The notes beneath the pieces were generated by a model that ran no database searches, was not told the origin of the DNA, and saw only the letters and a program-made list of their open reading frames with translations. Of a DNA stretch of 64,000 nucleotides, positions 53,229-63,673 are shown one piece after another. Each line of letters begins with the position of its first letter. Position 1 is the first letter of the stretch. Source of the stretch: Metarhizium brunneum (Eukaryota; Ascomycota; Sordariomycetes; Hypocreales; Clavicipitaceae); NCBI RefSeq assembly GCF_013426205.1, contig NC_089425.1:4092001-4156000 (forward strand), written 5' to 3'. A program made the translations under genes and the position numbers.

Positions 53229-55405
53229 TCTGACGACCAAGTAATGCGATCAAGCAAGACGCAGCAATCGCCTGTCACGACAGACTGGCTCTGCCTATCG
53301 TCCAAGAACTGACGGTGGAGCGACACTCGAGCTCTGGGGAAACTGGACTGATCAACCAACCCACCTTGAGGGAGGCATTCTTTTGACAAAGCCAATGGAG
53401 TTGATGGTGGGGATTCAATGCACAATGACTATTGGTCGGAACCGCAGGCTTGTCACAAGACGGTGAAGCTGTGCGTCACAGCCTTTGTAGCCGTGCGGCT
53501 GGCGGGCGCGTGGGCGGAAGAGAAAAGGGTCAACTGGCAGAAACGGCAGCGGCAGAGGCGCTCAGCCAAGCCAGACGAGGGCCCAGACGAGGCCAAAGTC
53601 GGTCAAGGCCAGACAAAGGACAACCCGAGATAAGCGGGTGCCGAGCCGCCCTGGTACACGGCATGAAGCATGAACTAACTTGACCTGAGACGATACGGCC
53701 AGTCGGCCAACATTGAAGGTGCCTCCATACAATTCTCGGTATATTGACAGCGACTTGCGCTGCGGTGGAACCCGATACTTGCGTCACTCGACTTGCCGGA
53801 GAAGAACAATTGGCGGTTGGTCCAACACCCCCGTCGGGGTTGCCCTGTATGTGGATTGTGGTCTTATGGTAGGACCAAGTCGTCGGGTCAAGGGAAGATG
53901 AGATTCGATATCCATAGCGCACAAAATCTGAGCAACGAGGCGAGTCGACTCCAAAAGAAACCTCGAGGCAAGACGGCGGCGATAGCTGGCTTACCCGATA
54001 CGCGCATTGCTTGTGGTTGCTGTTGCTCATGAGGGCCACCGTGCTTCGCACTGATGCCATGTGCACAGGAATTAATGTGGAGGGAAAGACAGCTCAAGGT
54101 TAACGTGTCGCCCACACCAGCCAGAATGCTGTAGGGTAGCTTGTCCCACGAGCTTAGTAATCTTCGCCGTCGCGGCCAACTTTCCAACCTTGTTACACAA
54201 AACTACGGAGCGAAGGATTCATTAATGACCCGAGCCGTCTCCATTTCCACGCGTTCGAGAAAAACCCATCATCGGGGAGTCCGCAAATACCCACGGAAGC
54301 GTGTCTTATCGCACGTGTCGTCTAGTTCTCCATAGTACTACCTACCCGTCGAGGCACAGCCTCGCAATTCTGAAATCCCATATCTCGACACGAAAACTTT
54401 CAAGTCCCGCCCATCTCCACGTCTCCATAGAAAACCATGTGGAAAGCTGGAAACCGTGGTGGCGTGCTGCACGATACCAGCATGGGCCATGGGGTTCCCA
54501 GTGGTCAATTATGGGGCTAAACAGGCTTCGAATACTCATGTCTGTTCCTTCAGGCATTTCGAAGAAAAGATTTCTTCTAGAAGGAGGAACACGTGCATTA
54601 CGGTCGGCCAAAAACGGGAATGGCATAATCAATTCGTATCTACGACGGTTACTGAACCTGCATTTATCCTCCCCAAGGAGCATCACAGCCGGGGCTATTG
54701 ATGTACTCGGAGATTAGTGGTAGTGACAGCTTGGCACGTCGTTGAAGAAGGAGCAGTTACTCCTGGGCTATGCTGATTTCGACTGTTTTATCGAAAGCGT
54801 CTCTGAGGCGACTGCTTGGTAAACGGCAAAGTGTGGACAATGCTCGTACCTGTACTCGGCTTCGAGTAAGGATGAAGAGTGAACGTCGACGACTTCATCA
54901 AATCAAATACTGGTCTTAAACACCTGTGCTTGCAGGACAAATCCACAAACCGTTTCTGCCAGTTTTTAAACGGACGTCATCGATGGGTCCTATTCGAAGC
55001 CAAGATATTCTGGAACATGACCATTTACATCAATAGATCCCCGAGTTCGGTACCTTGCAGCCGGCCCTGATCCTACGCCAAGAGACCCATCGGGAATCCA
55101 CACGAATCCCGTAACTCTTGCCAAATCTATGAAAGCGTGGAAACAGATTTGACTCGGTGCTGTGACCAAAAAAATCACAAAGGTGAGCGAAATGGACTTT
55201 GTGAAACCGGAAATTTGCTCTGAGATGAAGCACAACACCAGGCTGTTACCGAGGAACCACGGTTCCATGATATCTATCGGTCCCCAACCATAGATTATAT
55301 CTTGTCTGTGTCCTTCTTCCTTGTTTCCAATGTGAACAAGCTCTCCCGCAAGGTACTGGATACACTGCGAGGCGACGGCCGTTAGCAGGCTTTACGGCTG
55401 CCATC
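53229..55405. other. Intergenic upstream of the giant adhesin gene
   Basis: Promoter region of the ankyrin/ZZ and adhesin genes, which diverge. Frames at 54342-54686 and 54990-55268 show no family features. Confidence 0.45.
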
Positions 55406-58400
55406 ATGAAGCCATGTGCTTGTTTCATTGTTGCCCTGCTGGGGGCATCGGTTTCCGCAGAACAAGACGCATGGTCGGTTACAACAATTTACCACACCGT
55501 TACTACATACTTGCCGTACGAGCAGCACCGCTGCGCTGCACTATTTCTTCCCAAGCCGGGCAACTCTCAACTTCCCGAAGCAGCATGTCGCCCAGGAGCC
55601 TGCTGTGTGCAAGTGGTGAAGGAGAATGACTATATTCAAGAGCTTGTTCCCACTGAGGGTATTGGCAAGACCGCTCCCACTGGGAGTCCTGCAACACCCA
55701 AGACAACGGCATTGAAAGAAACCAAAACGCTGCCACAAACGCCACACAGGTCCTCCCATGGCGAATGGGTTCCCACTCAACCTCCCATTTCTTACACAGA
55801 GAACACTACCCCCAAGACTACATATAGCACTACGACGGGAACGACAGAGACTTTTCCCAGGCTAGAAACACATGTCAGCTCAATATCTACAAATGGGCTA
55901 AGGATTCCTGACATACCCGCGCTTTCTTCTCAGCATGTATCCTCACGACAGGGCTCGGGCGTGGCAGCATCACCACCAACGCAACAGTCTACGCCAAGCT
56001 TGACTGAGAACTCCGGGGCAGCTTCATCCTCCAAGGAACGGGGAAACGTCTCAAATGCAACAACCTCTTCCAAGTCAGCGTTGCCGATGAAACCATCAAG
56101 CACAAGGGCATGTCAGAGCTCATTTGGGTCCTCGTCGAGCTCACCAAGGTCACACAGCTCCATGTCGTCTAGGAAACCGGCGTCATCACAGCTCGTGAAC
56201 CCCTCACAGAGACCTAGCACTTCTGTGGCTGCCAGTTCAACCAAGGCATCTTTACCAGGGTCAGAGAGTAACAATCACTATTCTAGCACCAACACATCTG
56301 GCTACTCAAAGCTACCCAATTCGTCGCAGCGGATCGGTTCACCGAGCCCTGCATCACCAAAGCTGGCATTCTCATCCTCAGGGCCCGCGAGCAAGGTGTT
56401 TTCCAGCGTGGAACCGACCACTTCCTCCGCATTTTCTACGGCTTCCTCCGGGCTGCGCGCGTCAAGCCACGTTTCAAAGCCTGCAAGTAGAAAGCCGTGG
56501 CCAAGCATAGAGACATCTGCGCCGCTGATGAGTTTTTCCAAGGTGAGCTGGAATAGCACAGCTTTACTGAAGCCGGCGAGCAGCCAACGGTTTTCAAGCA
56601 CGCTGCCTTCCAGCTCATCACTGCAGCCGACAGGCTCACAAAAGCCGACCTTCTCAACACTGTCTGTGAATTTCCAGAAGCCGAGTTCTTCAAGCGAAAC
56701 TAGTTCATCTCATACTTCGAGTGCCACTGTAGCCTCCCGCACGGAGTCACCTGGTTCATCCGCACTGCCAAAGAGCTATCGGGAGCAAAGATCTTCGGAG
56801 ACTCCATCAAGCTCTCGGAAGGTCGGCTCATCGCTGCCAACCAGCTCAATTGGAACAAGTTCAACTATCCAATTGAGCAGCTTGCGACCCTCAGATTCTC
56901 AGCAGTCCGCCTCTGCGGCTTCATCCAGCGTACAAGAGCCCAGCTCAAGGAGACCAATTAATTCTGAGGGAACAAGTGCGTCGATGTCAGTTAGTGTGGC
57001 AACGCCGGCTAGCTCGTTGACGTCGGGAAACTCCTCGAAAACACTGAGCCTGTCGATGTCGGTGAGATCGTCGGTTCCAATCAGGTCCTCATCACCAGTT
57101 AGCTCATTGATGTCAGTGAGCTCATCAATGCCAGCTAGTTTCTCAATACCAGTTATCTCGTCGATAGCAGGGAGCTTGTCGATGCATAGCAACTCTTCGA
57201 TACTAGTGAGCTCATCCCTGCTGCCTAGCTCCTCAACGCCAGTGAGCCCATTGACATCAGGCAGCTCGTCAAAACCATTGAGCTCATCATCGCCAGTTAA
57301 CTCAGCAAAACTCCCGAGCTCGCTGACGCCTGTGAGCTCATCCATGCTAATTAACTCATCGATGTCGTTGGACTCGTCAAGGACACTAAGCTTGTCAATG
57401 CCGGTGAGCTCACCAATACCGGTTATCTCGTCAACGTCAATTGGCTCATCAATATCAGTAAGCTCGGAAAAACTATTGAGCTTCTCATCGCCTGCTAGCG
57501 TAGAGGCTCCAATAACTTCCAGCAGAGCAAGTTTATCGGCCCCAGTTAACTCGTCGGTGCCAGTGAGCTCATCAATACCTGTGAGGTCGTCAACGCTACT
57601 TGGCCCCTCAATGTCAGTCACCCCATCGAAGTTGGCCAGTTCGTCGACACCTGTTAGGGGTTCTCAGCAGACAAACTCCCGGACTCCATCAACTTCGCAG
57701 GGTGCCGGCTCAAGCAGAGCAAGCACAACTATGGTTGTCAGCTCGCCAATGCTCATTAGCTCATCCATGTCAGCTAGTTCCAGTGGACAATCAACTTCAA
57801 GCAAAGTAAGCTTAACGATGCCACCTAACTCATCAGTTCCATTGAGTTCGCCAGTGCTACTTAGCTCCTCCATATTAGTTAGCATATCGAAGTTAATCAG
57901 CTCGTCGGTACCAACTCGGGTTTCTCAAAAGCCAAGTTCCGTGACACCATCAAGTTCGCAGCATACTGGCTTCAGCGGGGCAAACTCATCGATTACAACC
58001 AGCTCGTCAATACTGCTCAGCTTAACGAAGTCGATTAGCTCCACCAAAGCAAGCCTATCAGAGCAAGTTAACTCATCTGTGGTGGCTAGCTTGTCGATGA
58101 GGGTTAGCTCATCAATGTCAGTTAGCTCAACACAACCAATGAGTTCGAGCGAAGAAAGCTCGTCAACACGAGTGAGCTCATCGATATTAGCTCAGAGTTC
58201 CCCACGACCAAACTCCGCGACTCTGTCAAGTTCGCGAAACTCCTCAAGTCGGGCAAGGTCAATGGTATCAGTTAGCACAGGGAATTCGAGGGAAACAAGC
58301 TCATTAAATGTGATGAGCTCATCGATGCCAGTGCGCTCGTCGATGTCAGCTAAGAGTTCTCAACAACCAAGCTCCGTGGACCTATCAAGTTTTCAACCCA

Positions 58401-61400
58401 CCAGCTCTAACAGAACTATGTCAACGACGCCAGTTGCCTCAACGAAACCAACTACTTCGACAAAAGCAAGCTCATCAACGCTTATGAGTTCATTGATGCC
58501 AGCGAGCTCATTGAAGCCGGTGAGCTCGACAAGACCAGTTAGCTCAACGAAAATAATCGATTTCTCCAAAGCAAGCTCATCAGTACCAGTGAGCTCGTCG
58601 ATATTAGCTCAGAACTCTCAACAACGAAGCTCAGCAAGTCCATCAAGTTCACACAGCCCTATTTTCGCCAGTTCAAGCTCATATCTGTCAGCGAGAAGTT
58701 CACATTCATCAAGACCTGGGGAGCAAAGCTCGACAGTCTTATGGAGCTCACAGAAACCTAGCTCTAGAAAGAAGAGTTCTTCTATGCCTTTAAGCAGTTC
58801 TCCTTCATCCAGTGCGCACTCTTTTGCTTCCTCAAAGACACCAGTAAGCTCACAAAGACCGGGCTCTTCAACTTCGCAGACACCAAGCTCCTCGATGCCC
58901 GCCAATTCAAGTATAAAAAGCTCATCTCTCCCGAAAAGCAGTTCGAAGTCGTTCAGTGCGACTTCTTCTCCCTTCTCGCTATCCCCTTCCAGCTCGCAGA
59001 AATCAGGTTCATCAATGTCAGAAAGCTCATCAGTTCTGGCTGGTTCTCATAAAGCAAGCTCTTTTGTGCCTACAATCAGCTCACATGTATCAAGCGTGAC
59101 GCCTACCAGCTCGTCCGTGGCATCAAAGAGTTCACAATCGTTAAGTTCCTCAGCACTTCTCTCGAGCTCGCGGAAGCCGAGCTCAGGCAAAGCCAGCTCA
59201 TCCATGAGCCAAAGCATTCCAGGGTTATCAAGTACAATGAATTCAAGCTCGGGCTCATCTACTCTGTCAAAGAGTTCGACAAGGGTACACTCCTCAGCAT
59301 CTCTTTCAAGCTCGCAAAAGCCCAGAACATTAGTTTCAGCCAGTCCCAGTGAAGCAAGCTCGTCAGTGCCGGCGAGTAGGTCACCTATGCCTTCAAGCAG
59401 CTCGCATTCATCAATTATGACACCTTCAAGTTCACAAACCCCGAGCTCCTGGGTATCTATCTCAAGCAGGAAGGAGTCTAGCTCGTCAATGCCGGCCAGT
59501 ACATCTATTCCAATTAGCTCCAGGAAAGCAAGCTCAAAGATGGCAACAAGTAGTGTATCCGTGCCTGTGGATAGCTTGAAGTCATCAAGTCTCATGACTT
59601 CCGGTTCTTCTATGTCGCTTACAAGTTCGCATAATCCGCGCTCCTCAGTGTCCTCTCGAAGCCAGCAGACGCTTAGCCCATCAATCCCAGTCAGCTCTAG
59701 TAACTCACGCCTGTCTACGCTTGAAAGCAGCTTTTCCATGCCCACGAACAATCCGCGGTCATCAAGAAGAATGTCTTCGAGTTCATCATTGTCACAGAGC
59801 TCACAACATCTAAGTTCTGCTGTTCCTTTCCCGAGCTCGCGCCAGCCCAGCTCAACCAAGACCAGCTCGCAGCTGCCAAGGACTAAGGCGTCAAGCACCA
59901 AATCATTGGGCTCATCAACTACTAAAAGCACCCCCAAGGTATCGCGCACAAAAAGCTCTTCTACCTCTGCAAGTACCAAGGTATCAAGCTTAGGAAAGGC
60001 AAACTCCGCTATGGCTGCGAGCAGTTCACAGTTATTGAGCTCAAGAAAGACAAGCTCGTCTATCGCTACAAGTAGTCCGAAGCCATCACAAACCACGTTG
60101 TCAAGCAACAAGGCCTCAAGTTTATCAACTTCTTCCAGGAGCTCCCATACGTCAAGCTCAAGAAACTCAAGCTCGTTTACCGCTACGAGCAGCTCAGAGC
60201 CGTCGAGTACTAAGATATCAAGCACTAAAGCGTCAAGCAATAAGATAACAAACACCAAGATATCAAGCTCGTCAGCCACTGTAAGAAGCTCACAGCTATC
60301 ACGCACTGAAAGCTCACTTGATACTACAAGTACCGGGGTATTTACCTCTGGAAAGGCAAACACGTCTACGGCCGTAGGAAGCCCACAGTTATCAGGCAAG
60401 AAGACGTCAAGCACCAAGGCATCAAGCTCATCAATTTCCACAAGCAGCTCACAGCCATCGCGCGCTAAAAGCTCATCTACTGCTACGAATACCGAGGCAC
60501 CAAGCTCAAGAAAGGCCAGCACGTCTGCAGCCATAAGCAGCCCAAGCAGCAAGATGTTGAGCAAGAAGACATCAAGTGCCAAGGCATCAAGTTCACCTAC
60601 TGCTGCTAGCAGCTCACAGCTATCACTCACTAAAAGTGTATCTGCTGCTACAAGCACCAAGGGACCAAGCTCAAGAAAGGAGAACACGTCTACTGCTATG
60701 AGCAGCCCACAGTCATCAAGGTCCAAGATATCAGGCAACAAGTCATTAAGCGCTAAAACATCAAGTTCTAGGGTGTCCAGCTCATTGAGTGCTACGAGAA
60801 ACTCGCAGTCAACAAGCTCCAGAACGACGAGCTCTTCTACTACTGGAGGCAGCTCACTGCCACCAAGCACCAAGGCATCGAGCTCATTCACTGCTACGAG
60901 CACCAAGCTGTTGAGTACTAAGGCATCAAGCTCGAGAAAGACAAGTACATCTACTGCTTCAAGTAGCTCACGATCGTCCAATACCAAGGCATCGAGCAGC
61001 AAAGCGTCGAGCATCAAGATATCAAGTACTATGATACTAAGTACCAAGGTATCCAGCACTAAAGGGTCCAGCTCCAAGGTCTCAAGTGCAAGAAAGACAA
61101 GCTCGTCTGTTGCGATAATTAGTCCCTCATCATCGGATATCAAAATGTCAAGCACCAAGGGATCGAGTACTAAAGCATCCAATACCAAGGTACTAGGTGC
61201 TACGGTGTCGAGTACCAAGACGTCGACGATCCAGGCATCAAGCACCAAGATATCAAGCAACAGCATGTCAAGTAGCAAGGCATCAACCTCATTCACTAGT
61301 ACAAGTGCAAAGGTGTCGAGTACCCAGGTACCTAGCACGAAGACGTCAAGTACCAAGATGACAAGTGCCAAAACATCGACTGCCAAGACACCAGCTGCGA

Positions 61401-63673
61401 AGGCTTCGAGCACCCGGATATCAAGCAACATGGTATCAAGTAGCAAGGTATCAAGCTCATTGACTATTACGAAAACTAAGGGTTCGAGCACCAAGATATC
61501 AACTACCAAGGCGTCGAGCACCAATGTACCTAACACTAAGTCTACGTCGTCACGCGCTAGAATGTCGAGTTCCAAAGCATCAACTGTCAAGTCCTCAACC
61601 ACCAAGGCATCGAATGTAAAGGCAACTAGCACCAAGACGTCAAGTGTCAAGATACCGAGTGCTAAAGCATCGACTGCCAAGACAGCAGCTACGAAAGCAT
61701 CAAGCACCGAGGCATCGACTACCAAGGTACCTAATACCAAGTTATCAAGTACCAATATATCCAGTACGAAAGCATCATCTGTCAAGTCTTCAACCACCAA
61801 GTCATCAAATGCACAGGCAACTAGCACTAAGACGCCAAGTACCAAGATATCAAGTACGAAAGTATCTTCCACCAAGATACCAGCTACGAAGGCATCAAGT
61901 GTCAAGATATCAAGCTCCAAGAAATTAACCCCTAAAGCGTCAACCGCCATAGAATTGACTACCAAGGCATCTAGCACCAAGACATCAACAACCAAGCTTT
62001 CAAGCACCAAATCAGCAACTACTAAGACATCGACTGCTAAGATATCGACTGCTAAGAAATCGAGCACCAAGACGTCAAGCACCAAGGTATCTAGCACGAA
62101 GACATCGTCCACCCAGGCATCAACCATCAAGACATCGAGTATTAAAGCGCCCACCACCAATATGTCCAGCACTAAGGCATCCAGCACCAAGACATCAACA
62201 ACCAAGACATCAACAACCAAGACATCAACAACCAAGCTTTCAAGCACCAAATCAGCAACTACTAAGACACCGACTGCTAAGATATCGAGCACCAAAGTAT
62301 CCAGCATCAAGGTATCTAGCACGAAGACATCGTCTACTAAGGCATCAACCATCAAGACATCAAGCAGCAAAGCGCCAACCACCAAGAAGTCGAGCACCAA
62401 GGTATCCAGCACCAAGGTATCGTCTTCTAAAGCAACAACCATCAAGACATCGAGCACCAAGTCCTCAACCACCAAGATATCAAGAACTAAATCAGCAGCA
62501 GCTACAACATCGACTACTAGGACATCAAGCGGCAAGGTATCCAGCACTAAGATGTCGTCTTCCAAGGCATCAAGCAGAAAAGCTTCCACCCCTAATATGT
62601 CGAGCACCTGGGTATCTAGCGCCAAGACCTCCAGCACCAAGGTAGCGGCGCCAAGCTCATCCAGTGAACCAAGTTCAAGCACAATGCGTTCTACCAAGTT
62701 CAAGACGAGCTCCAAAACATTACAAGCCAAGTCGTCGTCAAGAAGCAAGGCATCAAGCCCATCTACAATTATTACAAGCACCAAAGCATCGAGCTCAAAA
62801 AAGACGAGCTCATCTACAGTTACAAGCACGCAGGCACCAAGCTCATCCACTGCTCAAAGCAGTTCGCGGCCACCAAAAAGCAAAAGACCAAGAACACGGA
62901 GGCCAAAATCACGGAGACCAAAAACAAGGGCATCAAAAACCAAGACGACAAAGGCAGCAAAGACGAGCTCATCTACTATTCCCACCACAAGTAGCTCACA
63001 GCCGTCAAGCACAAAGGCACCAAGCACGGTAGCGCCAAGCTCAAGCAGCCAGTCGCATGCCGCCAAGGTGTCGTCAACCACAACATGGACGACAACCACG
63101 GTGGACAGATTCGCCAAGGCTTGCCCGACGCCGACGTGCCAAACCGGCATCGAGAGCGCGCTGTACTACAACCCGTTCCAGAACGACCCCAGCAGAGACT
63201 ACGGCAGCTTCCAGCCGTCGTACTTCCAGCGCAGGCGGCCGATGGAAACGCGCGTGGTGGACAGCATCAACATCCGTGACGACGGCACCAATATAACGCT
63301 GGCCAACGCGGCCATTGAGTATCGCGGGTTCCTGTATGCGTGCCAGGACGGCTGGTATACTTTCCACTCGTACCGGTCGGATGACATTACGCTCATGTGG
63401 TTCGGCCCCAAGGCGTACAGGGGGTGGACGCGCGAGAACGCCGACATTAGCCAGTTCTACTTTGGCGACAATGAGCCCAAGAGGGTCGACAGGATGCTCA
63501 AGGCCGGCACGTACTATCCCATCCGCGTCATGTGGGGTAATCTTGGCAGCGTGGCCGAGTTGTCGCTGCGCATCCAGGGGCCGGACGGACGGGAGTTGTT
63601 TGGCAACTACTTGACGACGGAGGCCTGCGATGCGTCGTACCCGAGGTATCTGCCTTTTGGTCGGGAGCGATAG
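55406..63673 (+). CDS. Giant Ser/Thr-rich cell-wall adhesin with C-terminal GLEYA/PA14-like domain
   Basis: A single exon of 2,755 residues from an ATG in CATCATGA context. A signal peptide (MKPCACFIVALLGASVSA) is followed by a short Cys-containing head (about residues 19-70). Residues 100-2,560 are almost all Ser, Thr, Lys, Ala and Val. The first part (residues about 480-1,080) repeats SS-x-PVSS-like units, and the later part (about 1,520-2,400) repeats five-residue units such as SSTKA. A very basic patch (RTRRPKSRRPKTRASKTK) lies near residue 2,500. The last 187 residues start ACPTPTCQTGIESALYYNPF and form a GLEYA/PA14-type ligand-binding domain (DGWYTFHSYRSDDITLMWFG, then EPKRVDRML, YYPIRVMWGN). 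GLEYA domains in yeast adhesins bind sugars. The stalk should be heavily O-glycosylated. The expected place is the cell wall. The ligand is unknown, and no GPI tail is seen. Confidence 0.92.
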   Translation: MKPCACFIVALLGASVSAEQDAWSVTTIYHTVTTYLPYEQHRCAALFLPKPGNSQLPEAACRPGACCVQVVKENDYIQELVPTEGIGKTAPTGSPATPKTTALKETKTLPQTPHRSSHGEWVPTQPPISYTENTTPKTTYSTTTGTTETFPRLETHVSSISTNGLRIPDIPALSSQHVSSRQGSGVAASPPTQQSTPSLTENSGAASSSKERGNVSNATTSSKSALPMKPSSTRACQSSFGSSSSSPRSHSSMSSRKPASSQLVNPSQRPSTSVAASSTKASLPGSESNNHYSSTNTSGYSKLPNSSQRIGSPSPASPKLAFSSSGPASKVFSSVEPTTSSAFSTASSGLRASSHVSKPASRKPWPSIETSAPLMSFSKVSWNSTALLKPASSQRFSSTLPSSSSLQPTGSQKPTFSTLSVNFQKPSSSSETSSSHTSSATVASRTESPGSSALPKSYREQRSSETPSSSRKVGSSLPTSSIGTSSTIQLSSLRPSDSQQSASAASSSVQEPSSRRPINSEGTSASMSVSVATPASSLTSGNSSKTLSLSMSVRSSVPIRSSSPVSSLMSVSSSMPASFSIPVISSIAGSLSMHSNSSILVSSSLLPSSSTPVSPLTSGSSSKPLSSSSPVNSAKLPSSLTPVSSSMLINSSMSLDSSRTLSLSMPVSSPIPVISSTSIGSSISVSSEKLLSFSSPASVEAPITSSRASLSAPVNSSVPVSSSIPVRSSTLLGPSMSVTPSKLASSSTPVRGSQQTNSRTPSTSQGAGSSRASTTMVVSSPMLISSSMSASSSGQSTSSKVSLTMPPNSSVPLSSPVLLSSSILVSISKLISSSVPTRVSQKPSSVTPSSSQHTGFSGANSSITTSSSILLSLTKSISSTKASLSEQVNSSVVASLSMRVSSSMSVSSTQPMSSSEESSSTRVSSSILAQSSPRPNSATLSSSRNSSSRARSMVSVSTGNSRETSSLNVMSSSMPVRSSMSAKSSQQPSSVDLSSFQPTSSNRTMSTTPVASTKPTTSTKASSSTLMSSLMPASSLKPVSSTRPVSSTKIIDFSKASSSVPVSSSILAQNSQQRSSASPSSSHSPIFASSSSYLSARSSHSSRPGEQSSTVLWSSQKPSSRKKSSSMPLSSSPSSSAHSFASSKTPVSSQRPGSSTSQTPSSSMPANSSIKSSSLPKSSSKSFSATSSPFSLSPSSSQKSGSSMSESSSVLAGSHKASSFVPTISSHVSSVTPTSSSVASKSSQSLSSSALLSSSRKPSSGKASSSMSQSIPGLSSTMNSSSGSSTLSKSSTRVHSSASLSSSQKPRTLVSASPSEASSSVPASRSPMPSSSSHSSIMTPSSSQTPSSWVSISSRKESSSSMPASTSIPISSRKASSKMATSSVSVPVDSLKSSSLMTSGSSMSLTSSHNPRSSVSSRSQQTLSPSIPVSSSNSRLSTLESSFSMPTNNPRSSRRMSSSSSLSQSSQHLSSAVPFPSSRQPSSTKTSSQLPRTKASSTKSLGSSTTKSTPKVSRTKSSSTSASTKVSSLGKANSAMAASSSQLLSSRKTSSSIATSSPKPSQTTLSSNKASSLSTSSRSSHTSSSRNSSSFTATSSSEPSSTKISSTKASSNKITNTKISSSSATVRSSQLSRTESSLDTTSTGVFTSGKANTSTAVGSPQLSGKKTSSTKASSSSISTSSSQPSRAKSSSTATNTEAPSSRKASTSAAISSPSSKMLSKKTSSAKASSSPTAASSSQLSLTKSVSAATSTKGPSSRKENTSTAMSSPQSSRSKISGNKSLSAKTSSSRVSSSLSATRNSQSTSSRTTSSSTTGGSSLPPSTKASSSFTATSTKLLSTKASSSRKTSTSTASSSSRSSNTKASSSKASSIKISSTMILSTKVSSTKGSSSKVSSARKTSSSVAIISPSSSDIKMSSTKGSSTKASNTKVLGATVSSTKTSTIQASSTKISSNSMSSSKASTSFTSTSAKVSSTQVPSTKTSSTKMTSAKTSTAKTPAAKASSTRISSNMVSSSKVSSSLTITKTKGSSTKISTTKASSTNVPNTKSTSSRARMSSSKASTVKSSTTKASNVKATSTKTSSVKIPSAKASTAKTAATKASSTEASTTKVPNTKLSSTNISSTKASSVKSSTTKSSNAQATSTKTPSTKISSTKVSSTKIPATKASSVKISSSKKLTPKASTAIELTTKASSTKTSTTKLSSTKSATTKTSTAKISTAKKSSTKTSSTKVSSTKTSSTQASTIKTSSIKAPTTNMSSTKASSTKTSTTKTSTTKTSTTKLSSTKSATTKTPTAKISSTKVSSIKVSSTKTSSTKASTIKTSSSKAPTTKKSSTKVSSTKVSSSKATTIKTSSTKSSTTKISRTKSAAATTSTTRTSSGKVSSTKMSSSKASSRKASTPNMSSTWVSSAKTSSTKVAAPSSSSEPSSSTMRSTKFKTSSKTLQAKSSSRSKASSPSTIITSTKASSSKKTSSSTVTSTQAPSSSTAQSSSRPPKSKRPRTRRPKSRRPKTRASKTKTTKAAKTSSSTIPTTSSSQPSSTKAPSTVAPSSSSQSHAAKVSSTTTWTTTTVDRFAKACPTPTCQTGIESALYYNPFQNDPSRDYGSFQPSYFQRRRPMETRVVDSINIRDDGTNITLANAAIEYRGFLYACQDGWYTFHSYRSDDITLMWFGPKAYRGWTRENADISQFYFGDNEPKRVDRMLKAGTYYPIRVMWGNLGSVAELSLRIQGPDGRELFGNYLTTEACDASYPRYLPFGRER
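61981..62460 (+). repeat. Nested tandem duplication within the adhesin repeats
   Basis: A 68-bp stretch at 61981-62048 recurs at 62221-62288 with one mismatch, an offset of 240 bp (16 pentapeptides). Just before the second copy, the 15-bp unit GACATCAACAACCAA is exactly tripled at 62191-62235. These are recent local expansions on top of the old 15-bp period. Confidence 0.85.

Noticed and set aside
56899..57621. 240-codon minus frame with DELTGIDEL-like repeats
   Set aside because: Reverse-strand reading of the adhesin repeats.
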